From: Mageeibacillus sp. UBA5770
GTDB taxonomy: Bacteria > Bacillota_A > Clostridia > Saccharofermentanales > Saccharofermentanaceae
NCBI GenBank assembly: GCA_002418705.1
Contig: DIEQ01000131.1
Span: 12,151-27,898 of the forward strand
Direction: 5' to 3'
DNA length: 15,748 bases
The notes under the pieces are model-generated. The model worked only from the letters and a program-made list of their open reading frames with translations. It was not told where the DNA came from and did no database searches. Shown one piece after another: positions 7,103-14,176 of the stretch; the stretch's first letter is position 1, and each line of letters begins with the position of its first letter. The position numbers and the translations under genes were made by a program.

Positions 7103-7978
7103 TCAATCCGCATCGCGGATGACTTCTACCGGCGGGAAGTCGAGCACAGAGGGCCTTGCAAGGTATGCGCGAAACAGCTTGAGGCCGGAAGCAAAATAAA
7201 ATCCGTCGCAGATCCTCTCATCGGTTACAAATGTGTAGTCGATGAATTTCTTTTTTACGGCTGCGCCTGAATCGCTGATCTGATTTTCATATCGCTTGGC
7301 GCCGAATGCCATAAAGATCGGGACATTGCCAAGATTATACAGATGATGAAATACGGGCGGAATACCCAGTGAACCCAGGGATGTTATGAACATGGAGCCG
7401 TGAAAAGGACTGACCCTGAGCAGTGCCTTAGGCAGCAGTCCGAAGTAATCAAATACTTTAATAAGCCATACGGTAAATTTCTTAAGAAGACCCGGCGTAT
7501 AATTCAATATTCGGGCCGTTCCGTCGAGGTCATTTTCACCTTCTGCAAAAGCCTTTTCCAGTGCATCTTCAAAGCGGGCATATACCTCATCGGCCGTATC
7601 CGTCGGCTCGAAAATAATCTTGATCACGGTCTCTACCTGATCCGCGCTGAGCTTTTTCTTGACGACCATGTTGATCTCGATATTATTTCTCGCAAAAATT
7701 TTCTGGCCGGCGATGAACCTGTTGATACGTGGTCTCTGTGATATCATCCGAACGTATGCCGCAAGGATGATGTGCAGCAATCCGAAGCCTTCCAGTCCGT
7801 TTGCTCGTTTTTGACGCACATAGCGGTCTGCCTCTGTTGTATCAAATTTATCGATCATATATGTTACTGCTTCATTTCTGGTGACCATGAGATACGGGGA
7901 AAGTGTCTCAAGGGGAGCAAGGGACCTGATCTTTCTGCCATCTTTTCGGTCGCCGAAGCGTCTCTTCATTTTTGTCAT
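7103..7978 (-). CDS. Stand-alone E2/CAT-fold acyltransferase-like protein lacking the catalytic His
   Basis: A 291-residue protein resembling the catalytic domain of 2-oxo acid dehydrogenase E2 subunits and chloramphenicol acetyltransferase. The similarity lies in ITSLGSLGIPPVF (~198-210), the following YNLGNVPIFMAFG strand, and TDERICDGFYFA (~252-263), which aligns with the E2 motif DHRxxDGxxxA. In that motif the catalytic His is Glu254, while Asp258-Gly259 are kept. There is no lipoyl domain or E1/E3-binding domain, and no dehydrogenase genes are nearby. The N-terminus is basic (RRFGDRKDGRKIRSL). Residues 165-185 are hydrophobic enough for a membrane-associated helix. I infer that it either uses a different chemistry or is a binding or scaffold protein. 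ATG at 7978 follows a run of eight G. It converges on the aroE-like gene. Confidence 0.85.
   Translation of the reverse strand: MTKMKRRFGDRKDGRKIRSLAPLETLSPYLMVTRNEAVTYMIDKFDTTEADRYVRQKRANGLEGFGLLHIILAAYVRMISQRPRINRFIAGQKIFARNNIEINMVVKKKLSADQVETVIKIIFEPTDTADEVYARFEDALEKAFAEGENDLDGTARILNYTPGLLKKFTVWLIKVFDYFGLLPKALLRVSPFHGSMFITSLGSLGIPPVFHHLYNLGNVPIFMAFGAKRYENQISDSGAAVKKKFIDYTFVTDERICDGFYFASGLKLFRAYLARPSVLDFPPVEVIRDAD
7106..7120. repeat. Short stem-loop at the aroE-like/E2-like convergence
   Basis: ATCCGC (7106-7111) and GCGGAT (7115-7120) form a 6-base GC-rich stem with loop ATC. It lies inside the last codons of the minus-strand gene and just after the plus-strand stop. It has no T-tract on either side, so it is at best a weak terminator. 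Confidence 0.3.
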
Positions 7979-7985
7979 CTGTGTT

Positions 7986-7993
7986 CCCCCCCC
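7986..7993 (-). promoter_or_regulatory. Ribosome binding site made of an eight-G tract
   Basis: On the minus strand eight consecutive G precede GAACACAG-ATG-type spacing, ending seven bases before the ATG at 7978. It replaces a normal AGGAGG and can pair with the anti-SD CCUCC using one G-U pair. A homopolymer this long is prone to slippage, which here would alter spacing rather than reading frame. Confidence 0.55.
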
Positions 7994-8010
7994 TAATACA
8001 CTATTTTTCT

Positions 8011-8039
8011 ATTATGCGTTAAAAGACACGTAGCTTCAA
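8011..8039 (-). promoter_or_regulatory. Promoter of the E2-like gene
   Basis: Minus strand: TTGAAG (8039-8034), exactly 17 bases, then CATAAT (8016-8011). This is the best two-box promoter in the window and gives a leader of about 27 bases to the ATG at 7978. Confidence 0.6.
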
Positions 8040-8145
8040 TAATAAAAAATTGATACTTTGCTGCCGGCTTTCGAGACAAACCCGATGGGCAGGGGGATGC
8101 TCAAAATATCAGAGTGGCTTAAGCGCATTTTTTCCTGAAATGACC

Positions 8146-8151
8146 TATAAT
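8146..8151 (+). promoter_or_regulatory. -10 box of the yitT-like / cyclic di-GMP operon
   Basis: Perfect TATAAT 32 bases upstream of the ATG at 8184. No good -35 at 16-18 bases; the region upstream is a T-run (8128-8133). Confidence 0.45.
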
Positions 8152-8183
8152 AGAGGAAAACGTGACAGGAAGGTTTTGCGCTC

Positions 8184-9041
8184 ATGCTTAATAAACAGAG
8201 TCAAGATTTCCTCAAGGATCTTCTTCTCATAACCGCGGGGTGCCTGGCACTGACGGCGGGCAACTATTTTTTCAAATTTCCGAATCATTTTGTATTCGGC
8301 GGAGTAACAGGAATTGCCATATTGATCGCCGAAGTGACGCCATTTTCCGTTGCGACAATCAACCTGATTATCAACGTCTTTTTTCTTGTGCTTGGATTTC
8401 TTATACTGGGCAAAAAGTTTGGCGTCAGGACCGTATACGCCACGGCTCTCATGACCGTCTCTCTGTCGGTTCTGGAACTAATTTATCCGATGAGCTCTCC
8501 TTTTACCGACCAGAAGATGCTGGAATTCAGCATTTCAATTCTTCTGACTGCTTTTGGGAGTGCCGTCTTGTTTCATAGCGAGGCTTCCGGAGGCGGCACA
8601 GATATCATCGCCATGATTTTAAGGAAATATTCGGGCCATGAAATTGGCTGGATGGTCCTTATCTCGGATGTGGTGATTGTGATGGGGGCATTTTTTATTT
8701 TTGATATTGAGACAGCGCTGTATTCAAGTCTCGGTCTTCTGATTAAGGCGCTGGTCATCGATACTTCCATTGCGCAGCTGAACCGCTGCAGGCTCGTTAA
8801 TATTATCTGTGACCACCCTGAACCGATCTGCGATTATATCATCAAGGCCATCCACAGGGATGCCACATATCATGAAGCCACTGGCGCGTACAGCCTGACG
8901 AAGAAGTATGTCATATTGTGTGTCCTTCGGCCCAAACAGGAAATCATTCTACGGCGCTACATTCGTGATCATGAGCCATCGGCCTTTGTCCTGGTTTCGG
9001 ATTCCAGTCTTATTTTTGGAAAAGGATTCTCCGGTTTTTAG
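8184..9041 (+). CDS. YitT-family membrane protein (DUF161 + DUF2179)
   Basis: A 285-residue integral membrane protein of the YitT family, common in Firmicutes and of unknown biochemical role. The N-terminal ~200 residues hold about five or six hydrophobic helices and the family hallmarks FPNHFVFGGVTGIAIL (~31-46) and SEASGGGTDIIAMIL (~131-145). The C-terminal ~75 residues form the soluble DUF2179 domain, with ATGAYS and YVILCVLRPKQ. Length is normal. ATG is preceded by AGGAAGG with a somewhat long 10-base spacer; a GTG 21 bases upstream runs into a stop, so it cannot be used. The GGDEF/HD-GYP gene starts 29 bases later with no terminator between, so they are probably one operon. Confidence 0.9.
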   Translation: MLNKQSQDFLKDLLLITAGCLALTAGNYFFKFPNHFVFGGVTGIAILIAEVTPFSVATINLIINVFFLVLGFLILGKKFGVRTVYATALMTVSLSVLELIYPMSSPFTDQKMLEFSISILLTAFGSAVLFHSEASGGGTDIIAMILRKYSGHEIGWMVLISDVVIVMGAFFIFDIETALYSSLGLLIKALVIDTSIAQLNRCRLVNIICDHPEPICDYIIKAIHRDATYHEATGAYSLTKKYVILCVLRPKQEIILRRYIRDHEPSAFVLVSDSSLIFGKGFSGF

Positions 9042-9070
9042 TAAAACACCGGATGAGGAAGGCAGGCTGC

Positions 9071-11560
9071 ATGCAAGTGTTTTCGGCAAATAAACAGACT
9101 TTTAAGAGCTCTTCGAGTCTACGTGCCTTTTTGTTTGTAAGCATCTTTGTTTTTGCGATTATTGGCGGCATCTATATTTATAATACCGGACGCGAATATA
9201 GCAGGAATACCGAGGCCTCGGCCCTACGTATGGCTGAATCCGCGGTATCCTTTTTATCTGCGGAACAGGTTTTAGCATTGGATGCAAATGCCGGGGATGT
9301 TGAAAAACCGGAGTACGCTTCAATTAAGGCCAGTCTTGTAAAGCTGAAAAACAGCAATCCTGAGATCGAGTTTACGTATCTCTATTCCCATAAGGCTGGC
9401 AGATTGTACTTTTTAGCAGATTCAGAAAATCCTGATTCAGAAGATTATTCTCCGCCCGGTCAGGAATATTATGAGGCTGCTGCTGCGTACCGGGAACCTT
9501 TTATGACTGGAGAACCAATTGTTACTGACCCAAGCACCGACCGGTGGGGAACATGGGTCAGTACTCTTGTTCCGATTAAAGATACTATGACAGGTGACGT
9601 CATTGCTGTGCTTGGCATTGATTACTCAGCTTCTGTATGGACTTCTGAAATTGCAGAGCAGGTGATACACTCCTGTGTCATTGTCGTATCTATCATTTTG
9701 CTTTTAGTTACCATTTACTTGATTTATTTTAATAATACAAAGCTAAAAGCCGTTGGCAGGAGGCTTGAGGAAAGCGAAGACCTTTTTAGAATGGTATTCG
9801 CACAAGCTCCGATTGGTATTGCGATTGTTAGAGATGATATGACTGTTATGAAGATGAATCCGTTTTACGGAACAGTACTTGGCCGGGAAGATGACGAGCT
9901 TCTTGATATAAAATGGCCGGACATAACGCATAAGGATGATTTGGAGAAAGATCTGGAACTGTTTGGACTCTTTAAAGCCGGTGAAATAGACAGCTATACG
10001 CTTGAGAAGCGTTATATCCGCTCTGACGGGTCATTTGCATGGGTCAACATGGTAATTACAGGCCTGCAGCTGGATAAAGACAGCAGTAAATATCATCTTT
10101 GCATTGTGCAGGACATTCAGAAAAGCAAGCTTGCCGAGGCTGCGCTGCTTGAGAGCGAACGCAGCAAATCAGTCCTAATATCAAATCTCCCGGGAATGGC
10201 TTACAGGTGTGCATATGACAGCAGCTGGACGATGCACTTTTTGTCTGACGGGTGTTTTGAACTTACCGGGTATAGGCCTGAGAGTCTGCGGGACAACAAT
10301 GAATTATCCTTTGATCAGCTGATCGTAAAGGAATACAGGCCGATTCTGCGGGCTGAATGGGAGAGGATTCTCCCGGTCAGAGGGAAATTCCGATATGAGT
10401 ATGAGATCATTACATCTTTCGGTGAACAGAAGTGGGTACTTGAACTCGGGCAGGGTGTGTACAGTGAGACAGGCGATGTAATAGCGCTCGAAGGAATTGT
10501 CGTCGATATCACTGAACAGAAGGAAAGGGAAGCCCAGATATTGTATATAAACGATCACGATTTTCTGACGGGCCAATACAACAGAAAATACTTTGACAAT
10601 GCCAAAAAGCAGTTTGATACAGGTGCGAATCTGCCTCTGTCGATTCTTATCTGTGACATCAACGGCGTTCGGCTGGTTAATGATGCGCTTGGCCAGGCAG
10701 AAGGAGACAAGCTTATTATTGAGACGGCCAATATCCTCCAGCAATGCTGCGGAGAAGGTGATTTGCTGGCAAGAACCGGCGGTGACGAATTCAGCCTCCT
10801 GCTTGTCAACGCGGATCAAGAGCGGGTCTATGAAATGAAGCAGAGAATTGATCGTGCATGCGAAGACTTCAATCAAAAAATATATGATCAGGCTCGCAAT
10901 ATCAATCTCTCGATCGGATACGCCACGAAAACCTCCGACACCGATCACCTTCCAGATATTGCCAAACAGGCCGAAGAAAATATGTACAAGCGTAAGCTGC
11001 TCGATCGAAAAAGCTACCACAGTGCCATGCTTTCCTCCATCATGGCGACTATGTTTGCCAGAAGTCAGGAAACAGAAGAACACGCAGAGCGGCTCGCACT
11101 GAACTGCAAAATAATCGGTGAAAAAATGCAGCTCTCACAGAAAAGCCTTGACGAGCTGCAGCTGTTCTCCATGCTTCATGATATCGGCAAAGTCGGGATT
11201 GACGACCGGATCCTCAATAAGCCCGGAAGGCTGACAGAAGAAGAATGGAGTGTCATGAAAAAGCACCCGGAAATCGGTTATCGAATTGCCATGTCTTCAC
11301 CTGAACTTGAACCGATAGCTGACTATGTTCTGACACATCACGAGCGCTGGGATGGTACAGGATACCCTCAGGGCTTAAAGGGTGAAGCGATTCCCCTCCT
11401 GTCACGTATCCTTGCCGTTGCGGATGCCTATGACGCCATGACCGAAGACCGCGTCTACAGGAAAGCCATGCCAAAACAAAAGGCCATCGCAGAAATTGCC
11501 GCAAATGCAGGCACGCAGTTTGATCCGGAGATTGCCGGTCTGTTTATTGCGTACATATAA
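9071..11560 (+). CDS. Membrane sensor with PAS-PAS-GGDEF-HD-GYP (cyclic di-GMP synthesis and breakdown)
   Basis: An 829-residue signalling protein. Order: TM1 (~17-38), extracytoplasmic Cache-like sensor (~39-195, containing WGTWVSTLVPI and VIAVLGIDY), TM2 (~200-220), PAS1 (~235-350), PAS2 (~365-490), GGDEF (~500-660), HD-GYP (~670-829). The cyclase signature GGDEF (570-574) is intact, with LICDINGVRLVNDALG upstream. The inhibitory-site Arg (RxxD) is absent; the place reads GEGD. The HD-GYP part keeps HDIGK (His703-Asp704) and HHERWDGTGYP (756-766), plus the ETEEHAERL and VADAYDAMT metal ligands. It can therefore in principle both make and degrade cyclic di-GMP. I start at ATG 9071 because AGGAAGG sits eight bases upstream; an in-frame ATG at 9053 has no ribosome site. 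It follows the YitT gene closely and converges on the hydrolase gene. Confidence 0.93.
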   Translation: MQVFSANKQTFKSSSSLRAFLFVSIFVFAIIGGIYIYNTGREYSRNTEASALRMAESAVSFLSAEQVLALDANAGDVEKPEYASIKASLVKLKNSNPEIEFTYLYSHKAGRLYFLADSENPDSEDYSPPGQEYYEAAAAYREPFMTGEPIVTDPSTDRWGTWVSTLVPIKDTMTGDVIAVLGIDYSASVWTSEIAEQVIHSCVIVVSIILLLVTIYLIYFNNTKLKAVGRRLEESEDLFRMVFAQAPIGIAIVRDDMTVMKMNPFYGTVLGREDDELLDIKWPDITHKDDLEKDLELFGLFKAGEIDSYTLEKRYIRSDGSFAWVNMVITGLQLDKDSSKYHLCIVQDIQKSKLAEAALLESERSKSVLISNLPGMAYRCAYDSSWTMHFLSDGCFELTGYRPESLRDNNELSFDQLIVKEYRPILRAEWERILPVRGKFRYEYEIITSFGEQKWVLELGQGVYSETGDVIALEGIVVDITEQKEREAQILYINDHDFLTGQYNRKYFDNAKKQFDTGANLPLSILICDINGVRLVNDALGQAEGDKLIIETANILQQCCGEGDLLARTGGDEFSLLLVNADQERVYEMKQRIDRACEDFNQKIYDQARNINLSIGYATKTSDTDHLPDIAKQAEENMYKRKLLDRKSYHSAMLSSIMATMFARSQETEEHAERLALNCKIIGEKMQLSQKSLDELQLFSMLHDIGKVGIDDRILNKPGRLTEEEWSVMKKHPEIGYRIAMSSPELEPIADYVLTHHERWDGTGYPQGLKGEAIPLLSRILAVADAYDAMTEDRVYRKAMPKQKAIAEIAANAGTQFDPEIAGLFIAYI

Positions 11561-11576
11561 TAGAAATCGTTTCTAT
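11560..11576. repeat. Small inverted repeat between convergent stops
   Basis: ATAGAAA-TCG-TTTCTAT, 7-base perfect arms with a 3-base loop. It spans the 12-base gap between the two convergent stop codons and the first codon of the minus gene's 3' end. AT-rich and without a long T-tract, so a weak bidirectional terminator at most. Confidence 0.35.
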
Positions 11577-12442
11577 GGCCAGATCTCTTCAGGATTTACA
11601 CCGTACACCTGGACAATCTCTAATAACGGGCTGTTGGCGATGTCTTTCGGCGTCACTATCATACCTCCGTCAGAATCCAGATCGAATCCGAACAGCATAC
11701 ATGCCTCCCACACAAGATGGGCACATTGTGTTCCTTTTATTTCGCCTGCCTCTTTGAATTTTGGACTGGAAATGCCGACCATAAAATTATACGGTACATC
11801 ATTCAGGTTTTCGAATGCAGATTTAGCAATTTCATCCATCAGTTCTTCGGAGGTACCCTTGATTCGAAAAAGCATAAAATTGGGGTAGTTTCTCCACTTT
11901 TCCGCTTGCTGCACAACGGAATTCGTTCCCAGCACAACCGACTCGAGCGTTTGACCCTGGGCTGCATCGATAATCATCGCTGCGTGTCCATTTCTCCACC
12001 CGAACACATGTGAAGACTTTGTAATCAATAAATAGCCGTTATGGAGAGGCGCAAGTTCCGTTCCGTTTATGTAATTGCCTGCATCGTCTACCAACGATTC
12101 TTCCTTGGAGATCGGACTGTTTCTTTCGCATACATAATCAATGTCTTCAAAAAACTTGTCCTGAAAAACGGTTATTGCCTGAACCGGATCGGGCGAAGCT
12201 TCTCTCAAATCATCAATCGCTGGTTTGCCAAGACCTGTCTGGAGAAAAAGATTCTTATAATCCTCTTCGGTTAATAGCTTCTTCTCTAAAATCTGTTCAA
12301 TATCAATTCGGGGGTAATCCGGTGCGATATGCGCATCCGGCTCTGTAACTGCATCAGAGACAGCGAGACCGGCTGCAATAATAATTGCAATCGCAGCAAT
12401 TATGGTTATGACACGTAAAATCCGAATCTTTGAATTTTTCAT
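11573..12442 (-). CDS. Membrane-anchored permuted NlpC/P60-like (YiiX-type) cysteine hydrolase
   Basis: A 289-residue exported protein. Residues 1-10 are basic (KNSKIRILR), and 11-29 form one hydrophobic segment with no lipobox Cys, so it is a signal anchor or cleavable signal. From about residue 130 it resembles the YiiX/YebB group of circularly permuted papain-like enzymes: NGYLLITKSSHVF (135-147), then NGHAAMIID with catalytic His153, and later GTQCAHLVWEA with catalytic Cys240. In the permuted fold the His precedes the Cys, as here. Known relatives include peptidoglycan and amide hydrolases; the substrate here is unknown. ATG at 12442 has AGGG nine bases upstream. It is transcribed from its own promoter (12498-12526), divergent from the MATE gene. 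Confidence 0.8.
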   Translation of the reverse strand: MKNSKIRILRVITIIAAIAIIIAAGLAVSDAVTEPDAHIAPDYPRIDIEQILEKKLLTEEDYKNLFLQTGLGKPAIDDLREASPDPVQAITVFQDKFFEDIDYVCERNSPISKEESLVDDAGNYINGTELAPLHNGYLLITKSSHVFGWRNGHAAMIIDAAQGQTLESVVLGTNSVVQQAEKWRNYPNFMLFRIKGTSEELMDEIAKSAFENLNDVPYNFMVGISSPKFKEAGEIKGTQCAHLVWEACMLFGFDLDSDGGMIVTPKDIANSPLLEIVQVYGVNPEEIWP

Positions 12443-12497
12443 TGCAATTTACCCTGTTTCTTTATGTCAGTCTCATGGAACATGTATTGGTTACCAT

Positions 12498-12526
12498 ATT
12501 GTAACATAGAAAATGGGGACTGTGAC
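12498..12526 (-). promoter_or_regulatory. Promoter of the YiiX-type hydrolase gene
   Basis: Minus strand: GTCACA (12526-12521), 17 bases, then TACAAT (12503-12498) with TG one base upstream (extended -10). Leader of about 48 bases. Directly downstream is TGGTTACCA (12488-12496), a 4+4 inverted repeat at the expected start site. Confidence 0.5.
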
Positions 12527-12576
12527 TTTGGATGCCCGCTTGCGTGAAAAAGCAACTGTGCTGTCAAATCAGGCTG

Positions 12577-12582
12577 TATAAT
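12577..12582 (+). promoter_or_regulatory. -10 box of the MATE gene
   Basis: Perfect TATAAT 46 bases upstream of the ATG at 12629. No convincing -35 at the right spacing. Confidence 0.4.
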
Positions 12583-12628
12583 AAAACCTGTAAATCAGCG
12601 ACATAGCAGCCCCAATATGAGGATCAAA

Positions 12629-14014
12629 ATGACTATGCTGAATAGAACAGACAGGCTCGGGGAAGAAAATATAAAGAAACTTCTTATGGAATTCTCTGTT
12701 CCGGCAACCGTTGGAATGCTTGTAAACGCGCTATATAACATTATCGACAGAATGTATATCGGAAATAGCCCTGACTTGGGTCCCCTGGGAATTGCCGGTA
12801 TAACGATAGGCTTTCCTCTGACTATTATTTTAATGGCTCTTGCCCTGCTCTTTGGTGTTGGCGGAGCTACTATGTTCTCCATTCATCTTGGAGAAAAAAG
12901 ACCCGAGCAGGCTGGGAAATATTTGGGTAATGCGGTCACAATGCTGATCGTAACTTCCGGCATATTCATGATTATAAGCCTTATGTTTTTACAGCCTCTT
13001 ATGCAGCTTCTGGGTGCCAGCCCGGATGTCATGCCATATGCGAAAAAATATATGGAAATAGTGCTGTGGGGATCCATAATTCAAGCTTTAACCATGGGAC
13101 TGAATAATTTCATACGGGCGGACGGGAGTCCCAAAATTGCAATGGTATCCATGTTTTTGGGTGCGGGATTCAACATAGTATTTGACCCGATATTTATTTA
13201 TGCCTTTCGATGGGGAATGACAGGCGCAGCACTGGCTACAGTGGGCGGTCAACTTTTAACTTTGATTTGGATAGCAGCATATTTTTCCGGAAAAAGGTGC
13301 GCAAATAAAATACTCCCCCAAAACATGAAGCCTGAATGTCATGTGATTAAAAAGATACTAGAGACAGGAACTCCAACATTTTTAACACAGCTTGCAAACA
13401 GTTTGCTGAATGTAATCTTGAATAGAAGCCTGATTATATATGGAGGCGATATTGCAGTTTCAGGAATAGGGGTAATCAATAGTATTCAGACATTTATGCT
13501 GATGCCTGTATTTGGAATCAGCCAAGGCGCTCAGCCTATCATTGGATACAATTTTGGCGCCGGCAAGACAAAGCGAGTAAAGGAAGGGTTAAAATGGGCT
13601 GTCATATTTGCAACTGTCATCGTTGTAATTGGTTGGCTGATTACAAGACTTTTCCCCGGTTCATTAGTCGGCATGTTTAGCAGGGATACTGAATTAGCAG
13701 GATTTGGCGGTCCTGCTATTAGAATATGGTTTTTGTGTCTGCCGCTGGTTGGGTTTCAAATGGTAAGCGCAAGTTATTTTCAGGCAGTAGGCAAAGCACG
13801 TACCGCGACATTCCTGGCATCTACCAGACAGCTGATTATTCTCATTCCTGCAGTTATCATATTGCCGAAGCTGTTTGGGCTGAATGGAATTCTGTACGCT
13901 GCTCCTTTAGCTGATTTTCTGTCATCCGTCATAACGGGAATTTGGCTCAGGATGGAATTGAGACATTTGAATTTTCAGATCAGAAACGATCTAGTCATAA
14001 AAAACAAATTCTAA
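12629..14014 (+). CDS. MATE-family multidrug efflux transporter
   Basis: A 461-residue, 12-helix cation-coupled efflux pump of the MATE family, MepA-like subgroup. Recognisable parts: the N-terminal LGEENIKKLLMEFSVPA, the first-helix LVNALYNIIDRMYIG, the FNIVFDPIFIY segment in the N-half, and GISQGAQPIIGYNFGAG (~300-316) in the C-half, a strong family marker. Length is usual. Four start codons are possible (12617, 12629, 12635 and later); I chose 12629 because AGGA lies five bases upstream, while 12617 has no purine-rich site. MATE pumps expel drugs or metabolites using Na+ or H+; the substrate is not predictable. Divergent from the hydrolase gene. The sequence is richer in A+T than the genes to its left. 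Confidence 0.92.
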   Translation: MTMLNRTDRLGEENIKKLLMEFSVPATVGMLVNALYNIIDRMYIGNSPDLGPLGIAGITIGFPLTIILMALALLFGVGGATMFSIHLGEKRPEQAGKYLGNAVTMLIVTSGIFMIISLMFLQPLMQLLGASPDVMPYAKKYMEIVLWGSIIQALTMGLNNFIRADGSPKIAMVSMFLGAGFNIVFDPIFIYAFRWGMTGAALATVGGQLLTLIWIAAYFSGKRCANKILPQNMKPECHVIKKILETGTPTFLTQLANSLLNVILNRSLIIYGGDIAVSGIGVINSIQTFMLMPVFGISQGAQPIIGYNFGAGKTKRVKEGLKWAVIFATVIVVIGWLITRLFPGSLVGMFSRDTELAGFGGPAIRIWFLCLPLVGFQMVSASYFQAVGKARTATFLASTRQLIILIPAVIILPKLFGLNGILYAAPLADFLSSVITGIWLRMELRHLNFQIRNDLVIKNKF

Positions 14015-14130
14015 AAGGGATCCTTCTTCCATGTCGCTGTCCTGACATTGATGAGATGGTTCTTGTGAAACATATCAATTAAGCTGTTCTGCAGCAGAAT
14101 AAACAATGAATTCTTAATCAGAGAAATCTT

Positions 14131-14139
14131 TGATAGAAT
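14131..14139 (+). promoter_or_regulatory. Extended -10 promoter of the sensor kinase gene
   Basis: TGATAGAAT, an extended -10, with TTCTTA 17 bases upstream of TAGAAT (only three of six -35 matches). It lies 37 bases before the ATG at 14177, so the kinase can be transcribed apart from the MATE gene. The rest of the 162-base gap is AT-rich, contains a 13-base inverted repeat TTCTGC-A-GCAGAA (14087-14099), and shows no clear terminator. Confidence 0.45.
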
Positions 14140-14176
14140 GAATGAAGCAGAAGAAACACATAAAGAGGGATAGGGT

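Noticed and set aside
8050..8232. 60-codon open frame upstream of the yitT-like gene
   Set aside because: Overlaps the promoter and the start of the YitT gene, lacks a ribosome site and has no protein-like pattern.
10304..11083. 259-codon minus-strand open frame opposite the GGDEF gene
   Set aside because: It is fully antisense to the conserved GGDEF/PAS coding sequence and has no recognisable domain or ribosome site.
14087..14099. Inverted repeat TTCTGC-A-GCAGAA as a terminator for the MATE gene
   Set aside because: One-base loop and no T-tract; it cannot be a normal intrinsic terminator and may be chance or a regulator site.
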